Shown here: positions 1 through 12,462 of the stretch, one piece after another
Layout of the letters: each line of letters begins with the position of its first letter
Numbering within the stretch: position 1 is the first letter of the stretch
Assembly: GCF_964355755.1 (NCBI RefSeq)
Contig: NC_092676.1
Coordinates: 18,024,288-18,088,287 of the forward strand
Direction: 5' to 3'
DNA length: 64,000 nt
Source: Antedon mediterranea
Taxonomy: Eukaryota; Echinodermata; Crinoidea; Comatulida; Antedonidae
Notes under the pieces: model-generated
What the model was told of the DNA's origin: nothing
Database searches by the model: none
What the model saw: the letters and a program-made list of their open reading frames with translations, nothing else
Made by a program: the position numbers and the translations under genes

Positions 1-1228
1 AATAAAATAATGCCGCAAAGAAAACATTTGCGAGAGAATTCTGAAGCGCGTGTGAAAAAAACTTACGTCCGACAATCGTAATACTAGGCTTAAAATTAAA
101 CTTTAGCTAATATGCTTAGCCCTAACCCAGAGGCCTATGCAGAAAATAATTTAATCAATATTTATATAATAATAATTGGTGTAATATTTTAATAATGATA
201 CGCTATTCCTGTTTTAGTAGGCTAGGTATATTACGATTTTTATTTATTGTTGTCCATGTACGTACTAATAAACCTGGCGCTATAGTTTCCTTTGCTTGTA
301 TTTTTACTCCAAATTTGATAACTAGCTTTATCGTGTGAATACCACACCTTAGAAGTATACCTCATGAGTACTGTACTGTACTTTAATGAAAGAATCACAT
401 AAAAAGTAACAAATAAATCCTTAAATTAATGATTTTACAGGCGTGTTCCTCCCACAATTTTTGCGAATTTCACGCATGTTCAATATTTTTGTTTCTACAA
501 TAATAGAGGACTAAAACTCAGTGAAATCCGTCAATTTCTCATGCATTTATTGGTGAAAAACACGTTTTATTCCAATATATTTGTTAATATGTCAATAAAA
601 ATACTGTAATAATGTTACCACTGATACTGTTCTGTTTTCAAAGAATAATAATCGATCCTAAATCAACATCACTACCTAGCCTAGACCTAGGACATCCTAC
701 TAAGGATTATGATGAATTGTTTTATGTTATTCTTTAAAAGGTTAACGAAACCGTGCACAGCATCAACAGTAACATTTTTCCTTACTGACCGACAAAATCT
801 TCACCAAATAATGCGTTAAATATATAGATTACACAGAGTTTTTAGCCCTCTAATTATTTTTGCTCTTTTGGCGTTTCATAGAAACCAAAATATTGAACAT
901 TGAGTGTGCGAACTTCGCGAACCGTATGCGAGAAAAACGTCTGTAAAATCACAAATTTAACGGATTTATTCTTCATTAAAGTAGGCCTACTAATTCTATG
1001 GTGTGGTATTCAGGATAAAGCATGGTTAACATATTTCGAGTTAAAATACAAGGAAGGTGCAAAAAGGGAACAAGCCTACTAGCGGGCCTAGGCTACTTTA
1101 ATTTTGTTGATTTCCTGCCTCGCAATTTTGAGAAATGATAAAATGGTGCCTCGCATTTTTTGATGATGGTAAAACGATGCCTCGCATAAATTTGTGACTT
1201 GCCGCACTTGCCTCGCTCTTTGTTACTA
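1..1228. other. AT-rich DNA left of the duplication
   Basis: No gene recognised. The longest open frames here are about 60 codons and have no recognisable domain. Scattered AGGCCTA words occur. Homology to the second duplication unit begins only near 1228, so this stretch lies outside the copied segment or belongs to the far end of a neighbouring unit. Confidence 0.5.
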
Positions 1229-1554
1229 CCCCACAATACATTACCACTCACTGCAAGATTTGATACAGGAAACACAAGAAAAATGATGAGATATTTTGAC
1301 TATGTTGCAATCTTTGGCAGTGTCCACATCAGACTAATTCACAAGTTTACTTTTTATGTGATACTCCTACTTTAAAGTACTTATGAGGCCTAATTCTAAG
1401 GTGTGGTATTCAGGATAAAGTCAAAATACTTACAAGGCAGGTGCGAAAGGGAACAAGACTATTGCAGGCCTAGTGCCCACATAAATAAATAGGCCTACAC
1501 CAGAAATTTTTTTATTAAAATATATAAAACACAACCAATTTCAAACGTCTAATA

Positions 1555-1786
1555 AAGGCATAGGCCCTCTACCTTTTGCCTAGGCCTGTGCTTAGGCTTA
1601 TGCCTAGCTAGGCATAGTAGTAGAGGCCTAACCAGGTAGGTAGGGCCTAGGCTATGGGAATAATCCGGGCCTATAGGATAGGCCTATCCTACCTATATAG
1701 CTAGCCTTAGGCTTGGGCCTAGGCTAGCTAGGCATATTAATAAGCCAAAGCACAGGCCTAGGCAAAAAAGTGGAGGGCCTATATAC
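1555..1786. repeat. CCTAGGC-rich inverted repeat (MITE-like)
   Basis: The left arm near 1558-1620 contains TTTGCCTAGGCCTGTGCT. The right arm near 1725-1785 contains AGCACAGGCCTAGGCAAA, its exact reverse complement, and flanking bases also pair. The middle is packed with AGGCCTA and CTAGGC words, so the whole block can fold. A second copy lies in unit B. No coding capacity. Confidence 0.65.
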
Positions 1787-2892
1787 ATTTATACCAGAGT
1801 ACCTGAACTTACAAGGAGATTTACTATACTTAAATAATTCTTAAAGGTTTTAAAGATACTGTATAAACTTTAAAGATATTTTCAAGATCTTCCACGTGTT
1901 ATTCATGATCTTCAAAACATTAAAATATCGCCCTCAACTTTTAATGTGGAGTAAACTTTTAATGGTCTTTTACTGTTACATCATCATCAGAACCCCCTCT
2001 CAGTTAAATAGATTTTAGAAAAAGACACATTTTAAATGATTAGTAGCCTCCCCCCCCTCCCAAAAAATACAAAAATGGCTGCATGTTTATATTTTTACCA
2101 GGTTCTGGTTATTAATAAGAACGAGCCTATGTACTGTCTATAGTTAAATAGCAAATAATTAAACAGGCGTTACAACAGTAATTATTAATTAGATTTAGAT
2201 TGATATTATTTGTTATATGAAAACAAAATGTTCACTTTCTGGACTCCATCATGTTTTAATTTTACATGTTTTAAGTGCATCCATGATAGTAAAATGACAA
2301 AAACAGAAAACGTAATGAAAGACTAGTCATAATTACATTACCATTTTAAATCTCAAGCACAATCAAGAATAACAAGAGTGGCTCAGATAAAAGTCTCCGT
2401 CTGGAATTGATGGTCTGGAAAAAGGCCGCAGTTTGTCGGTGATTTTGATGTTTCAATTGGCTTTAGAATAAGATTACACTTTTCATAAAGGGAATGATTG
2501 GTAGAAGTTACCATACCGCACATCATCGGATCATATGACCTTTACTCCATCACCCAGCTCAACCATTTGAAAAATGACATGCTTGTTAATCACCATAGCA
2601 GCAATCTCTTGGGACCAAAATGTTAAAATTGTCTCAACAGGCATGTTTTTTTAGATCAACCTCTTGATTTCTCATCACCTTATTTCAGCTGGAATCCTCC
2701 TCCAAATGATTCCAACGTTTGGTAGTTATAAACAACTTTACAAACTGGAAATGATAAGAAGTTTGAAATCCAAAAGTTTTAAGTATGTATGTGTTTAAGA
2801 TTCATACATTCCATCTTCTCATATCTGCTACGTTATTCCTGATATAATATGGAATGACTTTGTTTAGTTCTTAACAGTTCGTGTATTGTAGG

Positions 2893-2962
2893 GGGTGTCT
2901 AGAAAACTAAGATATCTTGGGTCTTACTTTTTCTTAGACAGTTCTTAGTTTTCTAGACACCC
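2893..2962. repeat. 70-bp hairpin MITE
   Basis: GGGTGTCTAGAAAACTAAGA at the left end pairs with CTTAGTTTTCTAGACACCC at the right end, leaving a short centre. The near-terminal inverted repeats and lack of coding suggest a very small MITE or a conserved hairpin. Confidence 0.65.
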
Positions 2963-3836
2963 TATTTTAGGGGCCATCATGAGACAAACTTTTGCTTCTA
3001 ATGAGAAGGTACCAGTTATTATTATTCACTAAATAAATATGGAATAAATAATTAATCCACTTTTACTATTCAGATTATTGGCATGAAAGAAACTGTAAAT
3101 TAACCAAACGCTCTAAAACCTACCAACACTCAGTGTGTGTTTACCTGTATGTTTGCCTATACTTTCCTGAATAGTAACATTGTAGGTTTGATAATTTTCT
3201 AGTCAATTGATTATTGTGAAAATTAACCTGTTATATCATTCAAAGGTTGTAGATATAATTATATTGCTGAATTTAATATTATGTTTTTAATAATTGATAC
3301 TGTAATGGGATACAAAAAACACCAATCATAATAAACATGCAGAAATTCTATGTTTAGTGAGTAGGTGGCAAGTAATATTAATAATTGGTAGACGTGACGA
3401 AATAGAGAAATCTCCAAGAAATGTTAATTGTTTTGTAACTTGGCAATAGTGATGCAGTTTCCCTGAAATAATAAAACTATGAGTTGAATTGAATCTGTTA
3501 ATAAATTATCTGTAGTAATTCATTGATAATAGTTTAAGATGATGGGCTGTTAAATTGCAAAATCGCAGAGTATGGACACCCACCTCTTTTTCTACCTTTT
3601 GATTAAAAAAAACATTTTACAAAAACCCCGACATCATTGCCTACTCTCTGGCTCTCTGGCTCTCTGTCTGAGATAGAATGTCCATCCGTCCGTCCCTTTC
3701 GTTAGCCTGTTAGTTGGCCACTGTGTATGCTTTCATTAATCATTTTGCTGTGATCGATTCGATGCATGTAATGTCCCAACTAAATGTATTTTATTGGCAA
3801 AATCTTTAATTAAAACAATCATCTAAACCTCACTAT

Positions 3837-5078
3837 CATTTAAATCATCAGTGGAGGCTGTAAATTGCGGAGTGCCTCAAGGGTCGGTTTTAGGACCACT
3901 ACTATTTTTAATTTATGTAAATGATCTTTCTAGATCAACTGACACTCTGAAAGTCATATTCTTTGCTGATGATACTACGATTTTGTTTTCTCATTCTGAT
4001 ATCAATGTCTTATATAACACCGTCAACACTGAACTAAATAAAATGACTGACTGGTTCATCTCAAATAAGCTTATTGTTAATGTACAGAAAACTAATTACA
4101 TTTTATTTCGTACTCAACAAAGACAAATTGATTTCTCTAATCTTAATATTTACATTAACAATAATATTATTGAACGTAAACCCGAAGTTCTATTCCTCGG
4201 AGTTTATCTACATGAATACTTGAGATGGACCAGTCATCAAGCGTATGTATCTAAAAAGATATCTAAAGTAATTGGCATCCTTTGTAAATTAAGACACTTT
4301 TTTCCACAACATATCTTACTCTTGTTATATAACACCCTTATACAACCTCATCTTCTTTATTGCAACATTATTTGGGCAGCCGACTACCCATCAAATTTAG
4401 AAAAACTTAATAAACAAATTAAACGTGCTGCCCGTATTATTACTTTCTCTCACTATCTCGCTCCTTCCCAACCTTTACTTAAAAAACTCAATATTCTTAG
4501 TCTACATGATCTATTTACAACATAAATTGCTTCCTTTATTTTTCAATTCTTTAATACCAAACTCCCTGTTACAATGTCTAATCTATTAAGTCATCATACA
4601 AAATCACACAAGTACTATTTACGTATCGACAATAAATTTCAGCATCTTGATGTACCTCCTTTTAGACTGAAAATTTCCGAATATTTTGTTTCTGTTTCAG
4701 GACCGCGAATCTGGAATGATCTTGATGATAAACTAAAGCATTTTAAATCTCTTTATACTTTTCGTAAAAATTTTAAAAAATATCTTATTTCTTTATACTA
4801 ATTTTAATATTATTATGATTGTAGTACACTGAAAGTATCTATTTTTATTTCATCGTTTTTTGTTTTTATTTATTATTTTATGTAGTAAATCGTATTAGTT
4901 TAAATGTATGTGTATTGTTTCTGGGGTCTTTCTCGAGACAAGAAACTTGTTTTCTTCTAGAGAAGACCCCAAATGATGGCTTATTACTATGTTTTCATTT
5001 ATGTACACACCTATAATTATATTATACTGTATAATGCCATTGTTGAATAAATAAATGTTTTTTGAACTTTGAACTTGA
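3837..5078 (+). mobile_element. 5'-truncated LINE (L2/CR1-like), unit A only
   Basis: Interrupts DNA that is continuous in unit B near 48478. The 5-bp word ACTAT occurs at 3832-3836 and again at 5079-5083, consistent with a short target duplication. The element holds the C-terminal half of a reverse transcriptase, a 3' UTR with a GGGGTC...GACCCC hairpin around 4922-4970, an AATAAA stretch and a TTGAACT-type repetitive tail. Truncation at the conserved GVPQG region means it cannot move by itself. Confidence 0.9.
3851..4798 (+). pseudogene. LINE reverse transcriptase, C-terminal fragment with one stop
   Basis: The reading begins just before the RT motif CGVPQGSVLGPLLF, followed by the catalytic FADD box (about residues 38-41), the thumb region and the usual LINE C-terminus ending in a GPRIWNDL-type motif. 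A single TAA at 4523-4525 interrupts the frame; the same frame continues to a stop at about 4799. The fingers domain and the endonuclease are absent because of 5' truncation. Dead copy of a Jockey-superfamily RT. Confidence 0.88.
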
Positions 5079-5130
5079 ACTATTAACATGGTATGAATCG
5101 GTACATATATTGCACTTCCTATCTTAAGCT

Positions 5131-5278
5131 CTGTCTACACTATCAAACTTTATGTGAAAAAAATGTGATGTGCCCAAATATGGTAGTGATATGCCCAAAT
5201 ATGGTAGTGATATGACACCATCCTGTCCATATATGGACAGTGGGCACATCACATTGTTTGTTGCATAAAGTTTGATGA
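5131..5278. repeat. Palindromic MITE-like element
   Basis: The left arm ATCAAACTTTATG...GTGATGTGCCCA pairs with the right arm TGGGCACATCACA...CATAAAGTTTGAT, leaving a CCATATATGG-rich centre. Unit A has an extra direct repeat of AAATATGGTAGTGATATGCC that unit B lacks. Confidence 0.6.
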
Positions 5279-5721
5279 AATAAATCAAAACTCCCCAGCG
5301 GCCACCATAGGAATTCCCAATCCTAAAGTTATTCCCAAGCTTCTTACACTTTGATGTTTATTTTTCTTTTAATGAAAATTGTTTTATATCTAATAATTAC
5401 AAGAAACTTTATCAATCACAAATTGTTTTATTTCAAAGCCTGTGTTAACACACAATCAAATGTAATCTGAGTAAGGTAGGTTTATAAGTACATTTAATGA
5501 TCTAATAGGTACACCTGTCGATAGCGATTCATGCGGATCTCATCAATCATAAAACACGAATTTATTTGAATTTAAACATTATCAATTTACTCAATAATAA
5601 GTATAGACTGCATAAACACCATTGAAAAGTGCCACTGTCGGACATATTCCAAAACAGCAACATGTCATAGTAAATCAATAGTGTAGGCCTATATAAATCG
5701 CCCAACAATCAGTACAATACA

Positions 5722-5782
5722 GTATATATATAATATATATATATAATATATATATATATTATATATATATATATATATAATT
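5722..5782. repeat. AT microsatellite, short allele
   Basis: Alternating AT runs broken by AAT words. The same locus in unit B is about three times longer. Confidence 0.7.
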
Positions 5783-6396
5783 GGAATCTGCCGCAACACA
5801 GTATACATTGTGTTTATGAACACATTTTGTAATCTGAAATGGTAATTATAAAAACCATAGAGGTGAAATATATATATATTTTTATTTAATTATTTTTTAA
5901 CGAATCAAACAAATTGCTAAAATGACAATTCAAAATTGTCGTAGTCCACACCGATCGTACTTATTGGATCCTTACGCTAAGCATAAATCAAGATATGTAT
6001 AAATCATCAATAACCTGGAATCCGAGTATAGTAAGTAAACGATCAAAAAGCACCTTATAGTCGAGCTCGGCACCTACTCTAATAACTCTACGTATTTTTT
6101 CGCTAATAGTCTATACGCATGCTATAGCAAGTTATACTCATTTTTAGTGCATGTTCAACTGAACACATGTTATAAATGTATTGCCTGGGAAATTAACATT
6201 AGAAATCAAATACATTTCAATTCGTTATACTTTGATCAAATATTCAAACTAGAATGTTAATTTGACTCGACGAAGACAAATCTTATTTAATCATTTACAG
6301 TAAGAATTAATAGAGATAGAAAATAGAATAAAAAAAAGTGTACACAACATCAAACAAGAGTCTGCATATAAAGTAAATGATCAAATGAGCATCTCG

Positions 6397-8048
6397 TTGA
6401 ATAAGAGGTGAACCAATATATTTGGCTAACCGTGCTCAACTGATGTATGCACATAATAAGCGGTGCACCAATACATTTGGCTAACTGTGCTCAACTGATG
6501 TATGTACATAATAAGCGGTGCACCAATACATTTGGCTAACCGTGCTCAACTGATGTATGTACATAATAAGCGATGCACCAATACACTTGGCTAACCGTGC
6601 TCAACTGATGTATGTACATAATAAGTGGTGCACCAATACATTTGGCTAACTGTGCTCAACTGATGTATGTACATAATAAGCGGTGCACCAATACATTTGG
6701 CTAACTGTGCTCAACTGATGTATGTACATAATAAGCGGTGCACCAATACATTTGGCTAACCGTGCTCAACTGATGTATGTACATAATAAGTGGTGCACCA
6801 ATACATGTGGCTAACTGTGCTTAACTGATGTATGCACATAATAAGCGGTGAACTAATACATTTGGCTAACCGTGCTCAACTGATGTATGCACATAATAAG
6901 CGGTGAACCAATACATTTGGCTAACCGTGCTCAACTGATGTATGCACATAATAAGCGGTGAACCAATACATTTGGCTAACCATGCTCAACTGATGTATGC
7001 ACATAACAAGCGGTGAACCAATACATTTGGCTAACTGTGCTCAACTGATGTATGCACATAATAAGCGGTGCACCAATACATTTGGCTAACTGTGCTCAAC
7101 TGATGTATGCACATAATAAGCGGTGCACCAATACATTTGGCTAACTGTGCTCAACTGATGTATGTACATAATAAGCGGTGCACCAATACATTTGGCTAAC
7201 TGTGCTTAACTGATGTATGTACATAATAAGCGGTGCACCAATACATTTGGCTAACTGTGCTCAACTGATGTATGTACATAATAAGCGGTGCACCAATACA
7301 CTTGGCTAACCGTGCTTAACCGATGTATGTACATAATAAGCGGTGCACCAATACATTTGGCTAACTGTGCTTAACTGATGTATGTACATAATAAGCGGTG
7401 CACCAATACATTTGGCTAACTGTGCTCAACTGATGTATGTACATAATAAGCGGTGCACCAATACATGTGGCTAACCGTGCTCAACTGATGTATGTACATA
7501 ATAAGCGGTGAACCAATACATTTGGCTAACCGTGCTCAACTGATGTATGTACATAATAAGCGGTGAACCAATACATTTGGCTAACCGTGCTCAACTGATG
7601 TATGCACATAATAAGCGGTGCACCAATACATTTGGCTAACTGTGCTTAACTGATGTATGCACATAATAAGCGGTGCACCAATACATTTGGCTAACCGTGC
7701 TTAACCGCTGTATGTACATAATAAGCGGTGAACCAATACATGTGGCTAACTGTGCTTAACTGATGTATGTACATAATAAGCGGTGAACCAATACATTTGG
7801 CTAACTGTGCTTAACTGATGTATGTACATAATAAGCGGTGCACCAATACATGTGGCTAACTGTGCTTAACTGATGTATGTACATAATAAGCGGTGAACCA
7901 ATACACTTGGCTAACCATGCTTAACCGATGTATGTACATAATAAGCGGTGAACCAATACATTTGGCTAACTGTGCTTAACTGATGTATGTACATAATAAG
8001 CGGTGCACCAATACATTTAGCTAACTGTGCTTAACTGATGTATGTACA
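6397..8048. repeat. 55-bp satellite array, unit A, about 30 copies
   Basis: Period measured at 55 bp from successive GGCTAAC words. Each unit contains GTGCACCAATACATTTGG and GATGTATGTACATAATAAG. Variable sites recur in different combinations: CACC/AACC, CCGTG/CTGTG, CTGATG/CCGCTG, TGTATGT/TGTATGC. The array ends abruptly where the LTR element inserted. Confidence 0.95.
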
Positions 8049-9493
8049 TGTCGTCGTTCGGGTTCTATTCTACTTATGTCTTGTCAGGACGCACACACCA
8101 GAAGTAACGACGATACAATAAAAAGATTGGTTGCAATTTGGTATTCTTTATTTGTGAATATCCGTACTCAAGGTGAAGAACACAACAGCAATGAAATGAA
8201 AATACAAAAAAACAAAACCCCTAAAAAACAATTAGAGAAATTCTTTAACAAAAAGTATAAAAGTTGACAATACATTATCTATCTCAACTATATAAATATC
8301 TCAAAACAAACAACAAGTTCTTAACATTTCTTTATATCGCATTAAGAATATTTCTGATAAAATCATTAACTAGGCCTCAATCAGTAGCATTGTACCCATA
8401 AAAATACATGATATCAACAATCTAGCACTTGGCCATTCCGACTTACCCAACTAGAGATAAACTATCTTAAATCCTCAACTCAAGAAAATGACGGTAATCC
8501 TCCAATTTTGTGGTCAAATCTCACTTGTGCAAAACACTAAAAACAATAATCAATATAAGCCACAATAGTATAAACTAACCAACCTAATTATCTATTACTC
8601 TTCTATACTACTTATAACTAGCTCAAAACTCTAAAATATTCATTTAAAATCTGACGCTAGATCCACATGGGCGCAGCCATCTTGAATCTTTGTTTACAAC
8701 TATAGCGCCACCAATCATAAAATAAATCTTAATCAACTACAGCATGACGCCCTCATCGGTCAAAAACTAGTTTACAAATCCACCATTTTATCGATAAAAC
8801 TCATGTTCCGTGAACATAATCCTCGCAACATAATAAATACTCATAATCCAATAATTAGACTCTTCCCTCAATAATATAATTACTTATAGGTCAATCACTG
8901 ACACACAACTAGTCTGAGAAACAATATCTCCAATGTAATTATTAACTCAATTTGTACCACTCTATGACTGATTTGACAGCGAGGTACACTAGCTGATTCT
9001 GTTGGCACAAAGCGAACATTTCCAACATAACTCGGTTGCGAATAACATTCATTCGAGCCTAGCCTAAAGTTACTTAATATATCGTGCAAACTACTTTTAT
9101 CATCTACTGTAACCAACGTACCTTAGAACAAAATAATATCAATCTAAAATTTGAAATTTAACAGGTTTAATCAATCAGATGCATAAAGATAAATAACGGA
9201 TGTTATTAACCTCAATCTCAGTTATCGGCGCTCCAAAAACATCCCTCTCGCAGTCGCGGTAACAGCCTCATTACACCGAACCATCATCAAAAATTATTAC
9301 TCCTATAATCGTTTTCTTAATTCTCACTATTGCATTCAAAGTTTGTAATGTAAAGTATAACAAAATTGTATTAATGTATAAATCGTAATTTAACAACCAA
9401 GCTCTAAAATTGAACATCGTCAAATAACACTTAATTTGATGAACTATATTATTACACTGTTCTAGTTAGTTTGAATGAATTCAGTCTACGACA
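8049..9493 (-). repeat. 3' LTR of the Gypsy-type element
   Basis: 1445 bp with TG...CA ends. It is the 3' LTR because the element reads on the minus strand. It joins the 55-bp satellite at 8048. Short open frames inside it occur identically in the other LTR and are not convincing genes. Confidence 0.92.
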
Positions 9494-9592
9494 AACCATC
9501 CTGACTCAGAACATTCGCCCCGAATGTGAATTTACAAAATAAAATAACATATAAAAAAAAATCTACAATATAATTAATACTATAATCCACCA

Positions 9593-10936
9593 TTACTTCT
9601 CGAAAACAGATCTAGGCCACTGACCCGGATTACTGTGTGTCCCTTTATTTACACGTACTGAGCGCCTCACTGGATCAATCTCTTGTTCCACCACTCTATC
9701 CGGCATCTCTGGAATCTCAATTTGTAGAAGAAAATCTTCTTCCTCATCTGAAGAATCATTACAATCATTTTCTTCATCTACCTCTGGTCGCAATGGCATC
9801 TTATTCTCTTCATCTACCTCTGGTCGCAATGGCATTGGCCACTCTTCCAATATTTCATCACGAGGATCCTGTATAATCAATTTGCGGTTTACTGTCTTTA
9901 CTTTACCACCTAATGCTGGTCGGATTTTGTACACGTCTTCCTCTCTATTTACATCCTCTATGATATATGGCTCCCTATGATAACGGTCAACCAGCTTGTG
10001 TCTCCCAGTAAAAGCTGTTTGCTTCAGCAATACCTGTTCACCAACTTTAAACGGTTTCGACTTTACCACCCTGTCATCATGTAACCGTTTATCACTCTCT
10101 CTCGTCATTTTGATTTTCCTCTCGGCAATCTCTGCCGCTTTCTGCAAGGCATCTGCCTGACGCTGCACATAATCATTCTCCCAATCTTGATGTGTTTTGT
10201 GAATTAGTTGATCCAAAGGAATAGTAGGTTGTCGCCCATACATAAGCTTATATGGTGCTACATTGGTGGCTCGATGGGGTGTTGAAATATAGAATACCAA
10301 TTGAATGCTTAAGAGAGCAAGCAAAACCGTCAACAACAACAATGTATCTCCCATTACTTTCCTCATCCAGATGAATGAATAATCTCGATTCACAGCACTC
10401 AGCTCTTCTATAGGTTCAACATGCGATCCAACATCATACCCCTTCGTAGTTACTCCTTCTTCAACAGCAACTTCTCCTATCATCACTCCCAAACAACCAT
10501 TGATTTGTTCAACAACTATTTCGTCCGCAAGTTTGACATCCACAGCTGTTCCTAAAATGGTCCCAGCATCAACAACTACTTCTTGATCACTTTCGTTTGC
10601 TACTGCTAATTGACAAACAGATCTTTCCTGATGAGAAAAACCATCTAATACCCTTACTGGTCCTTTCATGCTCGACTCCACCAAGATGCTTCCAACTTCA
10701 GAGTGTTTCGATATCACACATTCCACTTGTCGCACTGTCAGAGGAGGGAAAACTTCTTGATTATTTGTCCTCACATTAGACTCCTTCTCTTCCGATTTTA
10801 AGACGTCACTTACCAGGTCCCAGGCTTCGTTCTTGTTTTTATTACCCTGACATAAGACAGCTCTTAATGCATTACAACCAAGAATAATCGGGAAATCAAC
10901 TCTGCGTTTACTCATAACATGGTCTTCCACAACCAA
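9593..10936 (-). pseudogene. pol: Pol remnant: protease end joined to integrase C-terminus
   Basis: The frame opens with the protease end (VDFPIILGCNALR). It then runs through a linker and jumps, near residue 190, to the C-terminal part of a Gypsy integrase (ATNVAPYKLMYGRQPTIPLD, then the GEQVLLKQ-type SH3-like fold near residues 320-370) and an acidic tail. No RT, RNase H or integrase DDE core is present, so roughly the middle of pol has been deleted. The overlap with gag plus the change of frame at a T run could be a recoding site, but a one-base indel is the simpler reading. Confidence 0.85.
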
Positions 10937-12269
10937 AAAACCCTACATCAGCAGTTGTGTCAAACAGTGAAATAGTCGTCTTCAAGTACCCAACAATCGG
11001 AATAGTCATCCCAGTTACTCCAACTACTTTCATAGCAACATCGCCTCCTAGGACTCCAAGGGTAGGCCGAAGTACTTCTTGGTAACAACTCAGAGGAATA
11101 AGACTGGTCTCAGCTCCAGTATCCAAGATACACCCTAATTCTCTCCCACCAATAATTAACTTTGCCGTCGGACTGTCTGCTATCAGTAAGCTTCTTAAAA
11201 CATCATTATCTGCCAACTGTGAAGAATGTGATACTATCCCAACACCAGGTGTCACTACCGTAGATGCCGTTGTTGCCGCTTCTGATGGTTGTGGTGCAGG
11301 AAGTTCTATACTGTCTACTTGGTTTCTCTGTGGGCAATCCTTCTGCATATGGCCAGGGTTCCCACATTTGTGACACTTCGTTGGACATCTACAATCTCTT
11401 TTCACATGCCCTTTCCTCCCACAGTTGTAACAAGTCTCTTCTCTCCTTTCACTTCTACCACCTTTTAAAGTCTTCACTACTCCCACCATATCTTGGACCA
11501 TTTCCTTCAACTGATTGAGTTCCCCTTGTAACTTTAAAATGTGGTCTTCTCCTTGCACTCTAGCCACAGATACTGGTTGAACTTCCGAAACCTCTCTTAC
11601 TCTTGCGTTTACAGACTGAACACTTTGGTCTTGGAATAGTTCCATCACTTCTTCTCTCATAACTAAAAACGATTTGTCTTTACTCGCAATTATAATCCTC
11701 CTCAACTCCCTCTGAATACTCTTATCCCGAACTCCTGTCACCAATCTTTCTTTTAAAGTGCTATCTTTTAGCTTTGTCAGCGCCTCTTTCTCTTCTCCAC
11801 TAGCAGCTGCTTCCATCCGATCATACAGTCTGATTAGGGTACCACTAAAATCTGCGAGTGTTTCTCCCTCCAATTGTTCTCTCTCATGCAGCTTTGTACT
11901 CAAAGACTGTACACGCTCACCTGGTCCAAACCTCAGTTTTAGAATCTTAATAATCTCGGCACTATCTTCTTTTACACCCGCCTCCCGACAAAGGATCTCT
12001 TCCTTAGCTGCTCCAGTCAGGTGTGTTAACAGAGCTTGGGCCTTATCACGTCCCGTTAATTTATAGAATGTTGAATACTCCTCAAATTCAATTATCCATT
12101 CATGCAAGGACAGGTCACCAGGATTCAATGGTTGCCCTTTGAACTTACTTAATTTTATTGCTGGCATCGTTCTAGCGGAAGAAAGGTTCTGGAACGCACC
12201 AGTCAAGGCAGCCACCATTTCTGCAATACCAGCAGGAGCTGCATCACCACCTTCAGCATTTGCCATCTC
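10908..12269 (-). CDS. gag: Gag with two zinc knuckles fused to the start of protease
   Basis: Structural polyprotein of the LTR element. The open frame extends to 12323; a Met at about 12267 (MANAEGGDAAP) is the more likely start. A Gag-like helical region is followed by a coiled and charged segment, two CCHC knuckles (CYNCGRKGHVKRDC and CHKCGNPGHMQKDC) and then the retropepsin active site LDTGAETSLIP, all in one frame. The frame ends shortly after a run of six T on the minus strand, and the protease continues in another frame in the next entry. Gag would assemble particles and bind element RNA. The zinc knuckles and DTG motif appear intact. Confidence 0.88.
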   Translation of the reverse strand, partial: EMANAEGGDAAPAGIAEMVAALTGAFQNLSSARTMPAIKLSKFKGQPLNPGDLSLHEWIIEFEEYSTFYKLTGRDKAQALLTHLTGAAKEEILCREAGVKEDSAEIIKILKLRFGPGERVQSLSTKLHEREQLEGETLADFSGTLIRLYDRMEAAASGEEKEALTKLKDSTLKERLVTGVRDKSIQRELRRIIIASKDKSFLVMREEVMELFQDQSVQSVNARVREVSEVQPVSVARVQGEDHILKLQGELNQLKEMVQDMVGVVKTLKGGRSERREETCYNCGRKGHVKRDCRCPTKCHKCGNPGHMQKDCPQRNQVDSIELPAPQPSEAATTASTVVTPGVGIVSHSSQLADNDVLRSLLIADSPTAKLIIGGRELGCILDTGAETSLIPLSCYQEVLRPTLGVLGGDVAMKVVGVTGMTIPIVGYLKTTISLFDTTADVGFFGCGRPCYE

Positions 12270-12443
12270 AATATAATTTGGGTTACAGAAATATATAAAT
12301 AATAAATGCAATACAAATCTCAATAAATCCTGATTAGTACATCAATTTATGCATTTCACAAAACTATCTAAAATAATACCGTTAACTCATTAATCACTAA
12401 GTTGAGGGTTTTCCACTTGATCTTCAATCTTGAGTTGCAATCA

Positions 12444-12460
12444 TCCCACTTCTGACACCA
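12444..12460 (-). promoter_or_regulatory. Primer binding site, tRNA-Leu type
   Basis: On the minus strand the sequence two bases after the 5' LTR is TGGTGTCAGAAGTGGGA. It starts with the TGG that pairs with CCA and is complementary to the 3' end I remember for animal tRNA-Leu. The tRNA identity is from memory; the position and the TGG start are seen directly. Confidence 0.75.
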
Positions 12461-12462
12461 TT

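Larger units (their letters stand above)
1228..3836. other. Intergenic DNA of unit A, no gene seen
   Basis: Matches 45685-48480 of unit B. Contains the CCTAGGC-rich inverted repeat and the 70-bp hairpin listed separately. I find no open frame with domain content. Confidence 0.6.
5084..6396. other. AT-rich intergenic DNA of unit A
   Basis: No gene seen. Includes a small palindromic MITE (about 5131-5278) and an AT microsatellite (5722-5782). Colinear with 48480-49883 in unit B. Confidence 0.55.

Noticed and set aside
6397-8048. Regular direct repeats resembling a CRISPR array
   Set aside because: Head-to-tail 55-bp monomers with no unique spacers, in an animal genome. It is a satellite.
8076-8267. 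63-codon + strand frame, repeated near 12490
   Set aside because: Lies inside the LTR in both copies, antisense to the element, with low-complexity lysine-rich sequence.
10920-10940. Programmed frameshift between gag/protease and pol
   Set aside because: A T run lies at the change of frame, but the break falls inside the protease and needs a +1 step; a simple indel in a homopolymer is more likely.
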